A DNA stretch of 18,983 nucleotides from JANRIC01 sp033765345 (GTDB lineage: Bacteria > Bacteroidota > Bacteroidia > Cytophagales > Microscillaceae). Made by a program: the position numbers and the translations under genes. Positions 6,965-15,279 of the stretch are shown here, piece by piece; position 1 is the first letter of the stretch; every line of letters starts with the position of its first letter. The DNA is taken from contig JANRIC010000034.1 in NCBI GenBank assembly GCA_033765345.1, forward strand, positions 1 to 18,983. Reading direction: 5' to 3'. The notes beneath the pieces are model-generated. The model made no database searches. It worked only from the letters and a program-made list of their open reading frames with translations, and was not told where the DNA came from.

Positions 6965-7541
6965 ATTCTTTAAAAATCTCACTTAGATTCAGCTCAAACT
7001 CCGGCAGTACGCCTTCTCCGGAGAGCTTTTGGCTGAAATCCTGGATAATTCTTTCGCCGTTTTCGCGGTAGATATATACTTTTTGAGCCTGTGGGTCAAT
7101 CAACCAGCCAAGTTGCGTACCATTTTCCATCCATTCTTCCATTTTGTCTTTGGCTTGTTTAAGGCTATCTGATTCGGACATCAGCTCGATCACAAAATTA
7201 GGGCAAACGTGGGCAAATTTCTTCCGGTCCTCTTCCGGTACGTTTGCCAAGCGTTCGTTACTAACCCAGGCTACATCCGGGGCATAGATGGCACCGTTGG
7301 GCAGGGTATAACCTCCGTTGGAGTCGGATACTTTGCCTAGTTGGTGTTTTCGGTTCCAAAGGTTAACCTCGGTACCTAAGTTTAAATTATCAAAACTTGT
7401 GTCTAATCCGGTTGGTGGCATAATGATCAATTGACCGCGGCTATTGCGTTCTATTTTTAGTTCTTTATTGTTGATGCAAAATTCATAAAAAAGGTCTTCT
7501 GAAAATTCACCCAAGGATTGGGGATTCACGATAAATTGCAT
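6957..7541 (-). CDS. Uma2-family putative PD-(D/E)XK endonuclease
   Basis: This 194-aa protein has the full Uma2 domain. The opening ERNSRGQLIIMPPTGLDTS corresponds to the family's 'dGelivmspp' segment. Then follow SDSNGGYTLPNGAIYAPDVAWVS (predicted metal-binding Asp89), CPNFVIELMSESDSLKQAKDK (predicted Glu119 and a lysine near 131-133) and GTQLGWLIDPQAQKVYIYR. These fit the D...E...K arrangement of PD-(D/E)XK nucleases. The biological role of Uma2 proteins is unknown despite their abundance. Unlike the copy at 1-463 it has no coiled-coil tail. It is single, convergent with the BCCP gene (8-bp overlap) and divergent from the Spy-like gene. Confidence 0.9.
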   Translation of the reverse strand: MQFIVNPQSLGEFSEDLFYEFCINNKELKIERNSRGQLIIMPPTGLDTSFDNLNLGTEVNLWNRKHQLGKVSDSNGGYTLPNGAIYAPDVAWVSNERLANVPEEDRKKFAHVCPNFVIELMSESDSLKQAKDKMEEWMENGTQLGWLIDPQAQKVYIYRENGERIIQDFSQKLSGEGVLPEFELNLSEIFKEST

Positions 7542-7545
7542 AATT

Positions 7546-7550
7546 CCTCC
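7546..7550 (-). promoter_or_regulatory. Shine-Dalgarno site of the second Uma2 gene
   Basis: The minus strand reads GGAGG followed by AATT and the ATG at 7541. Such a clear ribosome binding site is rare in this window, where most starts lack one, and it fixes the start codon. Confidence 0.65.
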
Positions 7551-7695
7551 ATTTTTGTAGCTAAGATAGTAAAAAAAAACGATAAATTTCTCTACGGCTT
7601 TTTTAGAGCATAAAAATTTTGTTTAGAATAATTTTTTGATTAAACTATCTCAGAATTTTAGAGTCTATATCTCAAAACCAAATCGATGATATTTT

Positions 7696-8133
7696 ATGAA
7701 AAGTAAAATTTTGTTATTCTCTTTAATTTTCACTGCATTCACTTCTTTGATTTTTGCACAGGAACGTACTCCAAAAACCCCAGAGGAGAGAGCTGAAATC
7801 ATCACGGGTAAGATGGAAGAAAAACTCGGACTTTCTGCTGACCAAAAAACACAAATATACCAGATAAACCTCGAGTCTGCCCAAAAAACCGATGAACTCA
7901 GGTCTCAGGTAAAAAATCAGGAAATCGGTCGCGAAGAGTTTATGGCTGAAATGAAAACACTCGAGCAAGACCGTGATGCAAAAATTGAGGCTTTACTGAC
8001 CGAAGCGCAAAAGCCTAAATACGAGGAAATGAAAGAAAATGCCCGTCAACGACTCAAAGAACGCAGCCAGAACTTCCGCCGTAAGCGAGGCGGAGAAAAC
8101 GAAGGCGAGGGTGATATCGACGGTGATTTGTAA
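7696..8133 (+). CDS. Exported helical Spy/CpxP-like periplasmic protein
   Basis: The 145-aa product begins with a clear signal peptide (MKSKILLFSLIFTAFTSLIF, predicted cleavage after Ala21). The mature part is almost wholly charged helix: TPEERAEIITGKMEEKLGLS, then ADQKTQIYQINLESAQKTDE and EAQKPKYEEMKENARQ. The repeated pattern 'L.Ls.dQk.qi' followed by 'eaQk.kyeem' resembles the LTxxQ motifs of Spy/CpxP chaperone-like proteins and small Bacteroidota exported proteins. The end switches from basic (NFRRKRG) to acidic (GENEGEGDIDGDL). No cysteine or enzymatic motif is present. A role in envelope stress or as a periplasmic chaperone is a family-level inference. Confidence 0.7.
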   Translation: MKSKILLFSLIFTAFTSLIFAQERTPKTPEERAEIITGKMEEKLGLSADQKTQIYQINLESAQKTDELRSQVKNQEIGREEFMAEMKTLEQDRDAKIEALLTEAQKPKYEEMKENARQRLKERSQNFRRKRGGENEGEGDIDGDL

Positions 8134-8162
8134 TATCTATCTACGCACTCATATCCAATTCG

Positions 8163-8191
8163 AAAAAGGCGATAACAAATCGCCTTTTTTT
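8163..8191. terminator. Strong bidirectional terminator
   Basis: AAAAAGGCGAT (8163-8173), loop AACAA, ATCGCCTTTTT (8179-8189), with the T run going on to 8191. The stem is perfect and flanked by A on one side and T on the other, so it works in both directions. It sits between the convergent Spy-like gene (ends 8133) and the LRR gene (ends 8195). Confidence 0.88.
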
Positions 8192-8194
8192 ATT

Positions 8195-8893
8195 TCAAAA
8201 ACCCAATAACCACCATCTCCGATGTGTTTTGGGGGTGGATGTAAAATACACTTGAACTTGCGGGTATTTCTTTTGAAAGGATCGAATACTACGGGCACTG
8301 AGTGGGGTCTGATCTATGTGAAGCTCACGCAGTTTGTCTAGGGCGTATATTGGCTTTAAGTGCTTGATATAGGTATTGTTACAATTGAGTTCTTTGAGAT
8401 AAATAAGTTTTTTTAGCGGGGAGAGGTCGTCTATATCAGTAAAGCTACAATCAAGGCTACGCAGCGTGATGAGTTTGCGAAGAGGCTTCAAATCGTGGAT
8501 AGACGTATTGGAGCAGTTGATTTTGAGCAAATTAGGTAAATATTGCAAAGCATCGAGGCTGACTATTTGGGTGTTGCTGAGGTTGATTTCCTGCAAGAAT
8601 TTTAGATTTTTGACGGGATTGAGGTTTACGATAGAGGTATCACTACAATCTAGTTTTTGGATTTGTAATATGGATTTAATTTGGTCTAAATTGGGTCTTT
8701 TGTTAGAATCATACAATTGAATGGAGGCTTTGAGCGTGGATTGCCATTCGGGGCTTAGTTCATCCCACCAGGAGGCTGGGCTTTCGAATAGCTTTTTCCA
8801 TTCCTGGTTGATGGAATTCCAAAAAGTATGATTATCGAGATGATTTTTCAGGGATTCATTGAGTTCTGCCCATAAATCTTTAAAATTATCCAT
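8195..8893 (-). CDS. Cytosolic leucine-rich-repeat protein
   Basis: The 232-aa product has no signal peptide or membrane segment. Residues about 79-198 contain five to six LRRs of 22-23 residues with the pattern LxCSxTxIxxLxPLxxLxxLxx (for example LDCSDTSIVNLNPVKNLKFL), i.e. the SDS22/internalin-like class used for protein binding. The N-terminal 60 residues contain two similar tryptophan motifs, FWNSINQEWKKLF (24-36) and WWDELSPEWQSTL (42-54). The C-terminus is short and basic (HRRWWLLGF). The start lies 20 bp after the stop of the histidine kinase gene, so the two are almost certainly cotranscribed. No enzymatic domain is visible; a scaffold or adaptor role for the kinase is an inference from context. 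Confidence 0.85.
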   Translation of the reverse strand: MDNFKDLWAELNESLKNHLDNHTFWNSINQEWKKLFESPASWWDELSPEWQSTLKASIQLYDSNKRPNLDQIKSILQIQKLDCSDTSIVNLNPVKNLKFLQEINLSNTQIVSLDALQYLPNLLKINCSNTSIHDLKPLRKLITLRSLDCSFTDIDDLSPLKKLIYLKELNCNNTYIKHLKPIYALDKLRELHIDQTPLSARSIRSFQKKYPQVQVYFTSTPKTHRRWWLLGF

Positions 8894-8913
8894 AAAAATA
8901 TACAGTTTGTCGT

Positions 8914-11046
8914 CTAGGCTTTTTTAAATTCGACCGTAAATTTAGCACCTTTACCGGGTTTACTTTCCAGATGAAGCTGACCCTCCATCAAATCTACGTA
9001 TTTTTTTACAATAGATAATCCAAGTCCTGTGGAGGGTTCTCCGGCGGTGGGTTTGGCACTTAGTTTTTGAAATTTTCCAAATATATGTTTGAGGTCTTCT
9101 TTGGCAAAACCCGGTCCTTCATCCTGAATAATCACCTTTACGGTGTCTTGTTGATTGGTGAGTTGGATATAGATTTTTTTGTGCAAGGGCGAAAATTTGA
9201 CTGCATTGGAGATTAAGTTTTCAAAAATCTGAGCGGCATAATTTTCATCCAATTGTGCATAATATTTTTCTGAAGGGATGTCTGTGATCAGGGTAATATT
9301 CTTTTCGGAGGCAGATTGTTTGGAGGTTTTGATGATTGCCTCGAGAATATCGGCTACATCGACCCGGTTCAGTTGAAGCGATTCTTCGGCCTGTTCCATG
9401 GCATTGACATCCAAGATTCTATTGATCATTCTATCCAGTCTTACCAAAGAATTGATGGCGATATGGATGTGCTGGTGTTGCTCTTCGTTGGTTTCTCCGG
9501 AGGTAAGTTTGATAATCTCAAGGACACCTCTGACCTGGTTGATGGGTGAACGAAGATCATGGGCTACCACACCCATTAGGTAGTTTTTTTCTTGATCTAA
9601 GGCAATTAATTTTTCGTTTTTGTTGGCAAGTTCGCGATTAATTTCTTCCAGAGAGGATTTCTGAGAAGAAATTTTTTGGGTTTGACGCTCGATTTGTCGG
9701 TTTCGGTCTTTGAGCAGATCATTGGTTTTCAAGATTCGTTGATTGCTTCTCAACAAAAAGAAAGTAAAGGTAAGAATAAGGATCAAACCCAGCCCCAGGG
9801 AATAATTAATGATTTTTCTCTGCAAGAGTTTTTCTTCGTTGATGGTTCTTTGGCTTTTGAGTTCGTTGATTTCTGCTTCTCTTCTTTCGCTTTGATATTT
9901 GCTATCCATTTGATACATTGCTTCCAGGGTTTTTTGGTTGTACAATGAATCCTGTAAGTTGGAATAAAGCTGGTGATAAAGATATGCATTTTGGAAATCG
10001 GGTATTTTGGCATAGATTTCTGAAATAGCCAAATAATAATATTGAATCTTGCGGAGATTTTTGGTTTTTTTCAGGTATTCAAGAGCAAGTTTTTGATAAT
10101 CAAGGGCATCTGCAAAGACATTCAATTCATTGCTTATTCCGGCTAAATTATGATAAGCATCACTGATCAGTTGTGAGTCGTTCATTTGATGCCCAATACT
10201 CAAAGCCTTGAGGGCAGAATCTTTGGCTTGGGGGAATTTCTGGAGCTTGGTATAGACTTCTCCATAAGAAATATAAATAAGGGCTTGCAGGTAGGAATCT
10301 GCTTTGATCTCGGCTATTTTAAAGGCTTCATCCAAAAACTCCTGTGCTCTTTGGTATTTTTCTTGTTTGATAAAGGTAGACCCCAAATGATTGAGTGCCA
10401 GGGCTAAAGCTGTACTATCCTTAATCTCTCTGGCCAAATGAACCATTTCAGAGAAGTAGTTGAGGGCTTGTTGGTACTTACCCAAGCTATAAAAAAGATC
10501 GGCGATGGGTTCAATAGAACGGAACTGGTTTTTCTTGTCATCAATTTGCTTGTACACCTGAGAGGCTTTGTAAAAAAAATAAATTGCTGATTCTGCATCT
10601 TCTGCCTTCAAATAATTATTGGCAATCCGATAAGAAAAATGGGCTACCTTTTTATAATCTTTTTTTTGTTCGGCCAGCACTCTGGCTAATTTCAATTTTT
10701 GGTTTGCATTGTCGTAATCCTCTTTTTTTTCAAAATATTGTCCTAATTCCATTAATATTTTTAGTCTGCCCTCATCATAAGCCGCATTACGAGCAAGCTG
10801 GTCGGCCTGCTCAAGATAATAAAGTCCTTCCTGTCGGTTCTTTTTTAGGAAGTAGTTGCCGATTTGATAAAGGATTTTTACTTGGGTACTGTCTGTTTTA
10901 GTCTTGTTGAGGGCTGATTTTAGGCTATCAATCGGATAATCCTCTTGAGCGTATACCAGGGATGGATTAAAAATCAGTCCACTACATAGTTCTATGCATA
11001 GGTAGATGAAAAAAAGAAATATTTTATTGATAGTGGATGCAGACAT
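8914..11046 (-). CDS. TPR-domain sensor histidine kinase
   Basis: This 710-aa protein opens with a signal-type hydrophobic segment (about 8-33, ending SLVYAQ). A periplasmic TPR solenoid at about 55-375 shows repeats such as YYEQADQLA, YDNANQKLKLAR, YQQALNYFSEMVHLA, YQRAQEFLDEAFKIA and FADALDYQKLALEYL. One membrane helix follows at 413-433 (INYSLGLGLILILTFTFFLL), then a coiled coil (436-490). The kinase core has the H-box VVAHDLRSPI with His496, the N-box ENLISNAVKFSP (Asn610 and Asn614), DEGPGF (642-647) and STGLGLSIV (672-680). All catalytic boxes are present. There is no fused receiver and no response regulator gene next to it. It lies 198 bp after the sensor phosphatase gene and 20 bp before the LRR gene. 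Confidence 0.95.
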   Translation of the reverse strand: MSASTINKIFLFFIYLCIELCSGLIFNPSLVYAQEDYPIDSLKSALNKTKTDSTQVKILYQIGNYFLKKNRQEGLYYLEQADQLARNAAYDEGRLKILMELGQYFEKKEDYDNANQKLKLARVLAEQKKDYKKVAHFSYRIANNYLKAEDAESAIYFFYKASQVYKQIDDKKNQFRSIEPIADLFYSLGKYQQALNYFSEMVHLAREIKDSTALALALNHLGSTFIKQEKYQRAQEFLDEAFKIAEIKADSYLQALIYISYGEVYTKLQKFPQAKDSALKALSIGHQMNDSQLISDAYHNLAGISNELNVFADALDYQKLALEYLKKTKNLRKIQYYYLAISEIYAKIPDFQNAYLYHQLYSNLQDSLYNQKTLEAMYQMDSKYQSERREAEINELKSQRTINEEKLLQRKIINYSLGLGLILILTFTFFLLRSNQRILKTNDLLKDRNRQIERQTQKISSQKSSLEEINRELANKNEKLIALDQEKNYLMGVVAHDLRSPINQVRGVLEIIKLTSGETNEEQHQHIHIAINSLVRLDRMINRILDVNAMEQAEESLQLNRVDVADILEAIIKTSKQSASEKNITLITDIPSEKYYAQLDENYAAQIFENLISNAVKFSPLHKKIYIQLTNQQDTVKVIIQDEGPGFAKEDLKHIFGKFQKLSAKPTAGEPSTGLGLSIVKKYVDLMEGQLHLESKPGKGAKFTVEFKKA

Positions 11047-11244
11047 TCTACAATTAAACAGAAGTTAAGCAATAAAAAGAATGATGATTATTAAATAATG
11101 CTTGCCGGCCTTGCCGGATACTTTAAGAACGAAAATCTTTTTAAAGCTAACACTCTTTTGGCTAAAAAAAAATAGATGTGCTGCGATATATGCATAAATA
11201 AATAACCCTTGTATGGACGTAGAAAAAAATACCGTTTATTTTCA

Positions 11245-14200
11245 TTAAAACTTTAATCCCATCACCAGTATATCATCTGTTTGTTTGTTATTCCCTTTCC
11301 ATTTATGGAGCTCGAACTCTAGGATGTCTCTTTGTTCATCCATGGGTTTTTGATGTGTCTTAAAAAGTAGCTCCCGAAAACGCTTAGAGCCGTATTTTCG
11401 GTCTTGTGGACCGCCGAACTGGTCTTGAAAACCATCTGAAAAAAGATAAAATATATCGCCGGGTTGGTAATGAATGGTTTCTGAGCTAAATACTTTGGCT
11501 TTGCTCTGCACACCACCGATCGGGTATTTGGAGCCTTTTAAATGGAATAACTCGCCTTCTCGAATATAATACAAGGGGTTTTTGGCACCAGCAAACTCAA
11601 TCGTTTGGTTGATTTCATCAATCACCAACAAAGCCATATCCATGCCATCTTTGGATTTGCTTCCTTCGTCTTGTTTGAGGTACATTTTTACTTGTTTGTC
11701 TAATTGGTCTAAGATACGATGGGCTTTTACAATTTTGTCTTCTATCACGATAGAATTGAGCAAATCATTGCCAATCACGGTCATAAATGCTCCGGGGACA
11801 CCGTGCCCAGTACAATCTACGGCAGCAATTACTTTTTTAATGTCTTGGAATCCTTTAAAAAGCGAGGGATTATTTTGATGACCTTCCTGAGAGCCAAAAG
11901 TAAAAATGGGTTCAGGCGTAGTTTCGGCAAACCAATAAAAATCTCCACTGACAATATCTTTGGGTTTGTAGATGATAAACATATCTTCCACAAAAGAGGC
12001 TATTTCTTCTTCTTTGGGGAGAATGGCTTTTTGTATTCTACGGGCATAACGGATGCTATCTGAAATCTTTTTGAAGGAATTTTCTACTTCCAGATTTTTG
12101 GTTTCCAGCTCGCTCAGGATACGTGCTTTGATAAATGCCGCTACGGCGTGCTCTTTGAAACGAGTAAGCTTTTGGATATCAGACATGTGGATGTCTTGAT
12201 TGCCGGAGGAATTATCAAAGAAGATGACACCTTCCAGGGCACCGTTCTGGGTGATCTGCATAGCCAACGATGATTTGGGGCGATAGCCCGGCATAAGCTT
12301 ATGCAGGTTAATGGCTGGATGAAGTCTAAAAAGCTCCCTTTCAATCTGTAGCCCTGTGGCACAATACCTTACGATTTCTTCACGGCTGAATTCGGTTCGG
12401 CTGATTTCGTTGGAGTCATACCCACAGGAGGCGGCCAGCTTGAAAATGTCTTTGGCAGGATCATAAAGCAGGAAGATACCTTGATTCGATTTAGAAAAGA
12501 GCAGTAGTCCTTGCTCGAGCAATGCCTGGAGTACATTTTCAAATTTGACCTCTTGATTGATTGTCGTGACAATATGGTTGATTGTTTCAAGCTCTTCGGC
12601 TTGTTGGGTGATTTCCTGATATTGTGTACGGATTTTTTGGGTACTTTCTTCAATACCTTTTTCCAAAGCTCTTTTGCTTCTTTCAAGAGAGCGGATACGC
12701 CAATAATAAAGCCCCGAACCCATCGACAAGATCAGGAGGGTACTCAAAACCAAAAACCAGCGGGTTTGGTAAAAATAAGGGCGAAGATAAAAGCTCAGGG
12801 TGCTTCCTTTTTCATTCCAAATGCCGTCATTATTGGCTGCTTGCACGGTGAAAGTATATTTTCCAGGTGGAAGATTCGTATAATAGGCATCCGGGCGATT
12901 GCCCGATTCTACCCAATCCTCTTTGTAATTGCTGCCAATTAAGCGATAGCGGTATTTTACTTTTTCAGGTGCTATGAAACTCAAAGCCGTAAAATCAATT
13001 TCAAACTTCGTTTTACCCGGATTCAGCAAAATGGGTTTATAAACAGAGTACTCCACATTATCTACTACGATTCTTTTGATGGCTACTTGCGGAATGATAT
13101 AATTTACCTTGATATGGGCAGGGTCTAAACGGGCTACACCTTCTGTGGTCGGAAACCAAAGCTTACCCTGGCGATCTTTGAGGCTGCTGGGTTGAGCCAA
13201 TACGGCACAATCACTACTTTTCATACCATCCGATTCTTGGTAAAGGGTGCAAATAAGGGGTTTAGGCGGTGTTTTTTTATTAGGGTTTAGTTTATACTGT
13301 ATATAGAGGTCAAGGGCTTTTTTATCAATCCAAAACACGCCATTGTGGCAACTCATCCAGATACGCCCCTTGTCATCTTCTACAATGCTATGAATAGCCT
13401 CCTGGATAAGCCCGTCACGAGCATACAAAGCCACCATTTCTCCATCTTTAAAATAGCTCAGTCCGCGACGTGTACCGATCCACAAACCTCCTTTTTTATC
13501 TTCATAGAGCGTATACACCAAATTATTGGCTAATCCGTTGCCAGTATGATAGTGTAAAATATTGTTGTCCGGGCGGATACAATTCAAGCCCCCTCCATCC
13601 GTGCCTGCCCAAATGTTATTTTGGGAATCTTCTAACAAACCCGTGACAGAATTATCAGAAAGCCCTAACTGGCGAGTAAAATTGGTAAATTTGCCCTGTG
13701 CATACTTACTCAGTCCAGATTGGGTACTAATCAGCAAAGCACCACCTCGAGTCACACACAAAGAGCGAATGATATTTCCTGCCAGGCCATCTTCGGTCGT
13801 GTAGACAGTGAGCTCAAAATCCTGAGAATTTTCTTGAAACCTGACACGATTCAGACCACCTCCATAGCTGGCAAGCCAGATATTCCCTTCTTGGTCTTCG
13901 GCCACAGAGCGAATATGATTGCTTGAAAGTCCGTTTTCTCTAGAAAGAGTATAAAACTTACCTTTGTCCAAATAATTGACCCCACCGCTGAGAGTTCCTA
14001 TCCAGATTCTTCCTCGGCTATCTTCGTAGACACAGTTGCTTACATTGTCTGAAAGACCTTCAGTCTTGGAAAAATTGGTAAATTTCCCATCTCTAAAACG
14101 ATTCAGCCCGCCTCGGTTAAGCCCGATCCATAAACTGCCCTCCCGGTCTTCGTAAATTTCACTTACGCTATTGGCACCCAAGCCCTCTCGCACAGAGTAG

Positions 14201-15129
14201 AAATTAAAAACAGGTTTGTCTTTGACCAATTGTTTCTCGGTCAGTCGATTGATTCCCTCGCTTTGGGTTCCGATCCAGAGTGTACCGCGTGAATCACGAA
14301 ATACCTTGGTGATATAATCATCGCTTAAACCATCCTGCGTGCGAAAAATTTTATAAGCCTGCTTTTTTTCATTCCAACGCACCAGCCCTGCGTGTGTACC
14401 TATCCAAAGTTGCCCAAATTGATCACGACAGATGCTCGTAATGTATTTGTTGATAAAAAGAATACGGCTACGTGAATAATCTTCAAACTTGCCGTTTCTG
14501 TATACACACAAGCCCCGGCTAGTTCCAATCCATAAAGTATTGTCAGTGCCGCAATATAGGCTGCTGATGTCACTGGATGACAAGCCGTCTTCTGTGGTAA
14601 AGACCTTAAAAGTTCCTTTTTGATACAAACAAAGCCCTTTTCGGGTGCCTACCCAAAGCCTCTGGTCTTTGTCTTCAGTAATTGCGGTGATGGAGTTGCT
14701 GGGCAATCCCTTGCTGAGGTCAAAAGTCTTAAAATTCCCTTCCTTAAGTTGAATTAATCCTGCGTGCAGCGTTCCTATCCAGATTTGCTGCTTACTGTCT
14801 TCAAAAAGCGACCAAATTCCTCCATTCCAGTTTTCCTGTGCAAGAGAGCCGGGATAAACCTTGAACTCACTCCCATCAAACCGAACCAAACCCTCATAAG
14901 TACCCAACCAAAGGTATCCTTCCTGACTTTGGATGATAGAAAACACACTATTTTGAGGGAGTCCATTGGTTTTATTCCATTGATCACATTGGTATTGCGA
15001 AATAGCTTTGAGGGGAGATAGTCCGAGTTGGGTAGCTTCGTGGGGGGCTGGGATTTTAGTAGCCTTTTGTGCATGCAGACAAAAGCACAGGGAACTAAAG
15101 AAGACAATACTTTTAAGGGTTTTCGACAT
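11245..15129 (-). CDS. Two-component-regulator propeller/Y_Y_Y sensor with PP2C (SpoIIE-type) output
   Basis: The 1294-aa sensor has a signal peptide (about 1-20), then 14 propeller-blade motifs of the LWIGT..GL type at about residues 73, 116, 158, 199, 241, 284, 333, 375, 417, 465, 506, 549, 590 and 657, enough for two 7-bladed propellers. A Y_Y_Y domain follows (about 725-785), then a membrane helix (792-812), a coiled coil, a GAF-like domain (about 850-1000) and a PP2C/SpoIIE serine phosphatase (about 1017-1294). Metal-site motifs of the phosphatase are intact: SGDFYW (Asp1063), AAVDCTGHGVPGAFMT (Asp1105), DGMDMALL, LFSDGFQDQ (Asp1232) and TDDILV (Asp1285/1286). The usual output of such sensors is a histidine kinase with AraC domain; here it would be dephosphorylation of a Ser/Thr-phosphorylated partner in the cytosol. 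The periplasmic ligand is unknown. Confidence 0.95.
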   Translation of the reverse strand: MSKTLKSIVFFSSLCFCLHAQKATKIPAPHEATQLGLSPLKAISQYQCDQWNKTNGLPQNSVFSIIQSQEGYLWLGTYEGLVRFDGSEFKVYPGSLAQENWNGGIWSLFEDSKQQIWIGTLHAGLIQLKEGNFKTFDLSKGLPSNSITAITEDKDQRLWVGTRKGLCLYQKGTFKVFTTEDGLSSSDISSLYCGTDNTLWIGTSRGLCVYRNGKFEDYSRSRILFINKYITSICRDQFGQLWIGTHAGLVRWNEKKQAYKIFRTQDGLSDDYITKVFRDSRGTLWIGTQSEGINRLTEKQLVKDKPVFNFYSVREGLGANSVSEIYEDREGSLWIGLNRGGLNRFRDGKFTNFSKTEGLSDNVSNCVYEDSRGRIWIGTLSGGVNYLDKGKFYTLSRENGLSSNHIRSVAEDQEGNIWLASYGGGLNRVRFQENSQDFELTVYTTEDGLAGNIIRSLCVTRGGALLISTQSGLSKYAQGKFTNFTRQLGLSDNSVTGLLEDSQNNIWAGTDGGGLNCIRPDNNILHYHTGNGLANNLVYTLYEDKKGGLWIGTRRGLSYFKDGEMVALYARDGLIQEAIHSIVEDDKGRIWMSCHNGVFWIDKKALDLYIQYKLNPNKKTPPKPLICTLYQESDGMKSSDCAVLAQPSSLKDRQGKLWFPTTEGVARLDPAHIKVNYIIPQVAIKRIVVDNVEYSVYKPILLNPGKTKFEIDFTALSFIAPEKVKYRYRLIGSNYKEDWVESGNRPDAYYTNLPPGKYTFTVQAANNDGIWNEKGSTLSFYLRPYFYQTRWFLVLSTLLILSMGSGLYYWRIRSLERSKRALEKGIEESTQKIRTQYQEITQQAEELETINHIVTTINQEVKFENVLQALLEQGLLLFSKSNQGIFLLYDPAKDIFKLAASCGYDSNEISRTEFSREEIVRYCATGLQIERELFRLHPAINLHKLMPGYRPKSSLAMQITQNGALEGVIFFDNSSGNQDIHMSDIQKLTRFKEHAVAAFIKARILSELETKNLEVENSFKKISDSIRYARRIQKAILPKEEEIASFVEDMFIIYKPKDIVSGDFYWFAETTPEPIFTFGSQEGHQNNPSLFKGFQDIKKVIAAVDCTGHGVPGAFMTVIGNDLLNSIVIEDKIVKAHRILDQLDKQVKMYLKQDEGSKSKDGMDMALLVIDEINQTIEFAGAKNPLYYIREGELFHLKGSKYPIGGVQSKAKVFSSETIHYQPGDIFYLFSDGFQDQFGGPQDRKYGSKRFRELLFKTHQKPMDEQRDILEFELHKWKGNNKQTDDILVMGLKF

Positions 15130-15220
15130 ACCTGAAGTCTATCCTTTCCGAATTTCTTTGCTGTAAATCTAACAAATTATATGCAAGTTTTGCTGGAATG
15201 TATGTTTATTCCTGATGTTT

Positions 15221-15228
15221 CAAATATA
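15221..15228 (-). promoter_or_regulatory. -7 box of the sensor phosphatase gene
   Basis: The minus strand reads TATATTTG, an exact TAnnTTTG match, 91 bp upstream of the start at 15129. An upstream TTTTT run (15251-15247) sits at about the -33 spacing but lacks the final G. Confidence 0.42.
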
Positions 15229-15258
15229 ATTCTTTTTTTTTATTGGAAAAAGGATTGA

Positions 15259-15266
15259 TACATTTG
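15259..15266 (+). promoter_or_regulatory. -7 box of the Rieske protein gene
   Basis: TACATTTG is an exact TAnnTTTG match 13 bp before the first ATG (15280). The transcript would begin near 15273, leaving a very short leader. This makes the second ATG at 15289 a credible start. It lies 30 bp from the divergent -7 box at 15221-15228. Confidence 0.45.
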
Positions 15267-15279
15267 CTCAGACTTTTAT

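Noticed and set aside
11104..11119. TTGCCGG direct repeat with a CCGG palindrome between the kinase and sensor phosphatase genes
   Set aside because: The possible stem is only 4 bp and no T run follows. It is too weak to call a terminator or operator.
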